Positions 13,154 to 15,267 of a DNA stretch of 15,267 bases are shown here, piece by piece; the first letter of the stretch is position 1, and every line of letters begins with the position of its first letter. The notes under the pieces were generated by a model. The model searched no databases, was not told where the DNA came from, and saw nothing but the letters and a program-made list of their open reading frames with translations. The DNA is from an uncultured Dialister sp. (GTDB lineage Bacteria > Bacillota > Negativicutes > Veillonellales > Dialisteraceae). The stretch covers positions 1 through 15,267 of the forward strand of contig UQYL01000031.1 of the NCBI GenBank assembly GCA_900545365.1, written 5' to 3'. The position numbers were made by a program, and so were the translations under genes.

Positions 13154-13192
13154 TTTCCCGCGGTAGCCCTGCGGAGCGGGAAATGGTATAAT
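13154..13192 (+). promoter_or_regulatory. Extended -10 promoter of the barrel gene with flanking inverted repeat
   Basis: TGG directly before TATAAT (13184-13192) makes an extended -10. Immediately upstream, TTTCCCGC (13154-13161) and GCGGGAAA (13176-13183) form a perfect 8-bp inverted repeat covering the -35 region, where no consensus hexamer is present. Its arms resemble the half-sites of the 32-bp repeats. Confidence 0.5.
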
Positions 13193-13243
13193 ATATTTAA
13201 TATGACGTTCTGTTTCTTATCACTTCTGCAAAGGATGGTGTCC

Positions 13244-13762
13244 ATGATGAAAAAGCTCCTTCTTCTCGCTGCCGCGGCGGTTCTTGCCGGCGGCGCCTAT
13301 ACCGCGCAGGCGGCCCCTGTGACCTATATGTCCGGCCTCGGCGGCAATGTGGGCTATTCCTACAACGGCGCGGCTGACGGCATCCACAATATTTACATGG
13401 AATTTTCTCCGCTGAACCGCCTCGTCCTCGGCGCGGAATACCGCGACTGGATCAACCGGGACAATGAGACCGACGTGTACGCGAAGTACCGCCTCGGCCA
13501 TTTCTACGTGGGCCTGGGCAACCGCAATTACAACGACCGCGACGCAAAGACCTTCGGTCTCGTAGAAGGCATGACGAATGTCTTCGACCGGGTGGACGCC
13601 TATGCGGGCCTGAAAGTTTCCAGCGCGGAAACGGAAGCCCGGGTCGGCCTTCTGTATGACCTCATGCCGTCCGTGGACATTGATCTGAATTACACCTACT
13701 ACGACCGCGACGATACGAGCAATGAAGACGGCGTCGGCATCGGCGTGAATTACAGATTCTGA
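13244..13762 (+). CDS. Small outer-membrane beta-barrel protein
   Basis: A 172-residue exported protein. It begins with a signal peptide (MMKKLLLLAAAAVLAGG, cleavage after AQA, about residue 24). The mature part alternates short amphipathic strands and turns: GLGGNVGYSYNG, IHNIYMEFSP, LVLGAEYRDW, TDVYAKYRLG, HFYVGLGNRNY, VDAYAGLKVS, EARVGLLYDL, VDIDLNYTYYD and finally GIGVNYRF. The last residue is Phe with aromatic spacing, the usual BAM-complex targeting signal, so it should sit in an outer membrane as a barrel of roughly eight strands. This is direct evidence for a diderm cell. The ATG at 13244 is 8 bases after AAAGGA; an in-frame ATG at 13202 lies at the transcription start and is less likely. 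Its precise role is unknown; it resembles small OmpW/YfaZ-like barrels only in general form. Confidence 0.82.
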   Translation: MMKKLLLLAAAAVLAGGAYTAQAAPVTYMSGLGGNVGYSYNGAADGIHNIYMEFSPLNRLVLGAEYRDWINRDNETDVYAKYRLGHFYVGLGNRNYNDRDAKTFGLVEGMTNVFDRVDAYAGLKVSSAETEARVGLLYDLMPSVDIDLNYTYYDRDDTSNEDGVGIGVNYRF

Positions 13763-13770
13763 GAAAATAA

Positions 13771-13807
13771 AAAGCAGTCCTCTTTCATTGAGAGGACTGC
13801 TTTTTTT
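13771..13807 (+). terminator. Rho-independent terminator of the barrel gene
   Basis: A perfect 13-bp stem (13771-13783 with 13791-13803) closes the loop TTCATTG and ends in seven T. It begins 8 bases after the stop codon. Confidence 0.95.
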
Positions 13808-13833
13808 GTCTTCTGAAGAAATTGGCACGGCAG

Positions 13834-13866
13834 AAAAGCCCCGGCGCGGATGCGCACGGGGCTTTT
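13834..13866 (-). terminator. Terminator between convergent genes (bidirectional), for the dihydrolipoyl dehydrogenase
   Basis: AAAAGCCCCG (13834-13843) pairs with CGGGGCTTTT (13857-13866), with an inner GCGC/GCGC stem and one bulged base. It lies 15 bases past the lpd stop codon. The T-tract is stronger on the plus strand (TTTTTATTTTTT), so it may also back up the barrel-gene terminator. Confidence 0.75.
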
Positions 13867-13881
13867 TATTTTTTCCTGTTT

Positions 13882-15267
13882 TTATTTTGCCAATTCGAGG
13901 AGGCCTTCCGCCGCTTCGCCCATGGCTTCTTCCACAGAGGGATGGGGACGGACGATGGAGGAAAATTCTTCCGCCGTCATGCCCCGGGCGATGGCCAGCG
14001 CCGCTTCGGAAACGAGGTTCGATGCTTCTTCGCACTGGAATTCCGCCCCCAGCAGGCGGCCGTCAGCGTCTGCGATGAGCTTGATGTAGCCCGCTTCCCC
14101 GGCGATGAGGCTCTTCGCGTTCGCGCCCATCATGGCGCGGGCGGTCTTGTAATTCATGCCCGCCGCTTTCGCTTCGTCTTCAGAGAGGCCCACGGAGGCG
14201 ATCTCCGGCCGGGTGTAGACGACGGACGGGATGAGGTCGAGCCGGATCCCGCAGTCCCGCCCCGCGATGGCCGCCGCGGCGACGCGCGCCTGCGCCTCCG
14301 CCGTGTGGGCCAGCTGGGGGTATCCCGCGGCGATGTCGCCGATGGCGTAGATATGGGGCTCGCTGGTACGGCATTTCTCATCGATAACGATGCGCCGCCG
14401 GTCCTCTTTGAGCGCAAAGGGCGTGAGCCCTTCCGTAAGCGCCCGCCGGCCCGTAGCGATGAGGACGCCGTCCGCCGGGACGGTCTCTTCTTTTCCGCCG
14501 AGGGCGTACCGCACGGAAAGACCGCCGTCTCCGCTCTCAATGGCGGCGACCGACGCCTTCGCGATGATCTTCACGCCTTTTTTGCGGAAATCCGCCGCGA
14601 GGTGCCGCGCCAGGTCGGTGCTCATGGGCGGCAGGATGCGGGGCATCGCCTCGATGACGGTCACTTCCGCGCCAAGCGCGCGGTAGACTTCGGCAAATTC
14701 CATGCCGATGACGCCGCCGCCCACGATGGTCATGGAACGGGGCAGGGACTCCAGAGACAGTGCCTGCCGGCTGTCGATGCAGCAGGGCAGTTCCGCGCCG
14801 GGGATGGGAGCTTTTACGCCGTAAGAGCCTGTGGCAATGATGATCTTGTCAAACTCCAGGGTCTGCACGCCCCCGCTGCTTTCCACCCGTACGGTGTGGG
14901 CGTCTGCAAAGGAGGCCTGCCCCTGTACCACACGGATGCTTCCGGCTCGCAGCAGGGCGTCAATGCCCTGGATCAAGCGGTCGGATACGCTTTGCTTGTA
15001 GGCAACCACCTGGGGAAAATCCACGGTGGGATCGCAGGCAATACCGCACTTGCGGCCGGTCTTGGCCTCGTGGTATAAAAGTGCGCTGTGCAGCATGGCT
15101 TTGGTGGGGATGCAGCCTTCATTCAGACAGGTCCCGCCCAGCTTCTTTTTTTCAATGATGGTGACCGCGGCACCCAACTGCGCTGCCCGGATGGCGGCCA
15201 CATAACCGCCGGGGCCCGCGCCGATGATCCCGATCCGTACCGTGGGGGATGCTGCCTGCTCCGCCTC
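13882..15267 (-). CDS. lpdA: Dihydrolipoyl dehydrogenase (5' end beyond the window)
   Basis: The E3 flavoenzyme reoxidises the dihydrolipoyl group of 2-oxoacid dehydrogenase or glycine-cleavage complexes with NAD. About 461 residues lie in the window and the frame stays open to the right edge. Visible are the FAD motif GIIGAGPGGYVAAIRAAQLG, the redox disulfide in GGTCLNEGCIPTK, the NAD-binding GGGVIGMEFAEVY, the second FAD motif YAIGDIAAG, and the C-terminal active-site PHPSVEE, whose His-Glu pair is complete. The residues before the FAD motif (EAEQAASPTV) look like an Ala/Pro-type linker, so the true protein may carry an N-terminal lipoyl domain; a start at the GTG at 15201 would delete the FAD loop and is rejected. 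Codon use changes near 14.65-14.75 kb: upstream Leu codons are nearly all CTG/TTG and Ser AGC, downstream CTC becomes common as in neighbours. Confidence 0.93.
   Translation of the reverse strand, partial: EAEQAASPTVRIGIIGAGPGGYVAAIRAAQLGAAVTIIEKKKLGGTCLNEGCIPTKAMLHSALLYHEAKTGRKCGIACDPTVDFPQVVAYKQSVSDRLIQGIDALLRAGSIRVVQGQASFADAHTVRVESSGGVQTLEFDKIIIATGSYGVKAPIPGAELPCCIDSRQALSLESLPRSMTIVGGGVIGMEFAEVYRALGAEVTVIEAMPRILPPMSTDLARHLAADFRKKGVKIIAKASVAAIESGDGGLSVRYALGGKEETVPADGVLIATGRRALTEGLTPFALKEDRRRIVIDEKCRTSEPHIYAIGDIAAGYPQLAHTAEAQARVAAAAIAGRDCGIRLDLIPSVVYTRPEIASVGLSEDEAKAAGMNYKTARAMMGANAKSLIAGEAGYIKLIADADGRLLGAEFQCEEASNLVSEAALAIARGMTAEEFSSIVRPHPSVEEAMGEAAEGLLELAK

Noticed and set aside
15199..15201. 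GTG start for dihydrolipoyl dehydrogenase inside the window
   Set aside because: Starting there would remove the GAGPGG FAD-binding loop, which is present in frame just upstream.

Overview
The window looks like chromosomal DNA of a GC-rich, Gram-negative-type (diderm) Firmicute, most likely class Negativicutes (Veillonellales/Selenomonadales); I cannot fix the genus. The reasons are Firmicutes-style features (strong AAAGGAG ribosome sites, abundant Rho-independent terminators, several extended -10 TGnTATAAT promoters) together with a small outer-membrane beta-barrel protein that has a signal peptide and a C-terminal aromatic residue. No integrase, transposase, rRNA or CRISPR array is visible.

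Layout. At 1-1100 there is a leftward promoter leaving the window, then a leftward TIGR02452/PARG-like (poly-ADP-ribose glycohydrolase-type) gene with its terminator. At 1101-1978 lies a secreted double-PepSY protein (leftward) and a 340-bp divergent region that may encode a small structured RNA. At 1979-3870 a LysR regulator overlaps a cytoplasmic L-asparaginase gene by ATGA. At 3886-4101 there is a complete tRNA-Ser(GGA) unit with promoter, gene and terminator. At 4348-9452 five leftward genes follow in the order HNH-like protein, dCTP deaminase (ATGA overlap), then, after a terminator or attenuator, a TAXI-type TRAP transporter: lipoprotein binding protein, DUF1850 protein and fused permease. 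At 9453-9763 there is a divergent intergenic region filled by six tandem 32-bp repeats. At 9764-11949 peptide-release factor 3 (prfC) overlaps a RibU-like ECF transporter S component. At 12160-13113 is an LDH/MDH-family 2-hydroxyacid dehydrogenase, at 13244-13762 a small outer-membrane barrel protein, and at 13882-15267 a leftward dihydrolipoyl dehydrogenase cut by the right edge.

How the genes fit together. The TAXI TRAP proteins form one uptake system for an unidentified organic acid or amino acid. Asparaginase (aspartate and ammonia), the dehydrogenase (malate or another 2-hydroxyacid) and dihydrolipoyl dehydrogenase fit amino-acid and organic-acid fermentation. The dCTP deaminase supplies dUMP precursors and is translationally tied to an HNH-fold protein that appears to have lost catalytic residues.

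Most notable: an exactly 32-bp-phased hexameric repeat with a palindromic core between the HNH-like/dcd operon and prfC; the degenerate HNH protein coupled to dcd; and a codon-usage break inside the dihydrolipoyl dehydrogenase gene. All functional statements are from reading the sequence and family knowledge; no database search was run.
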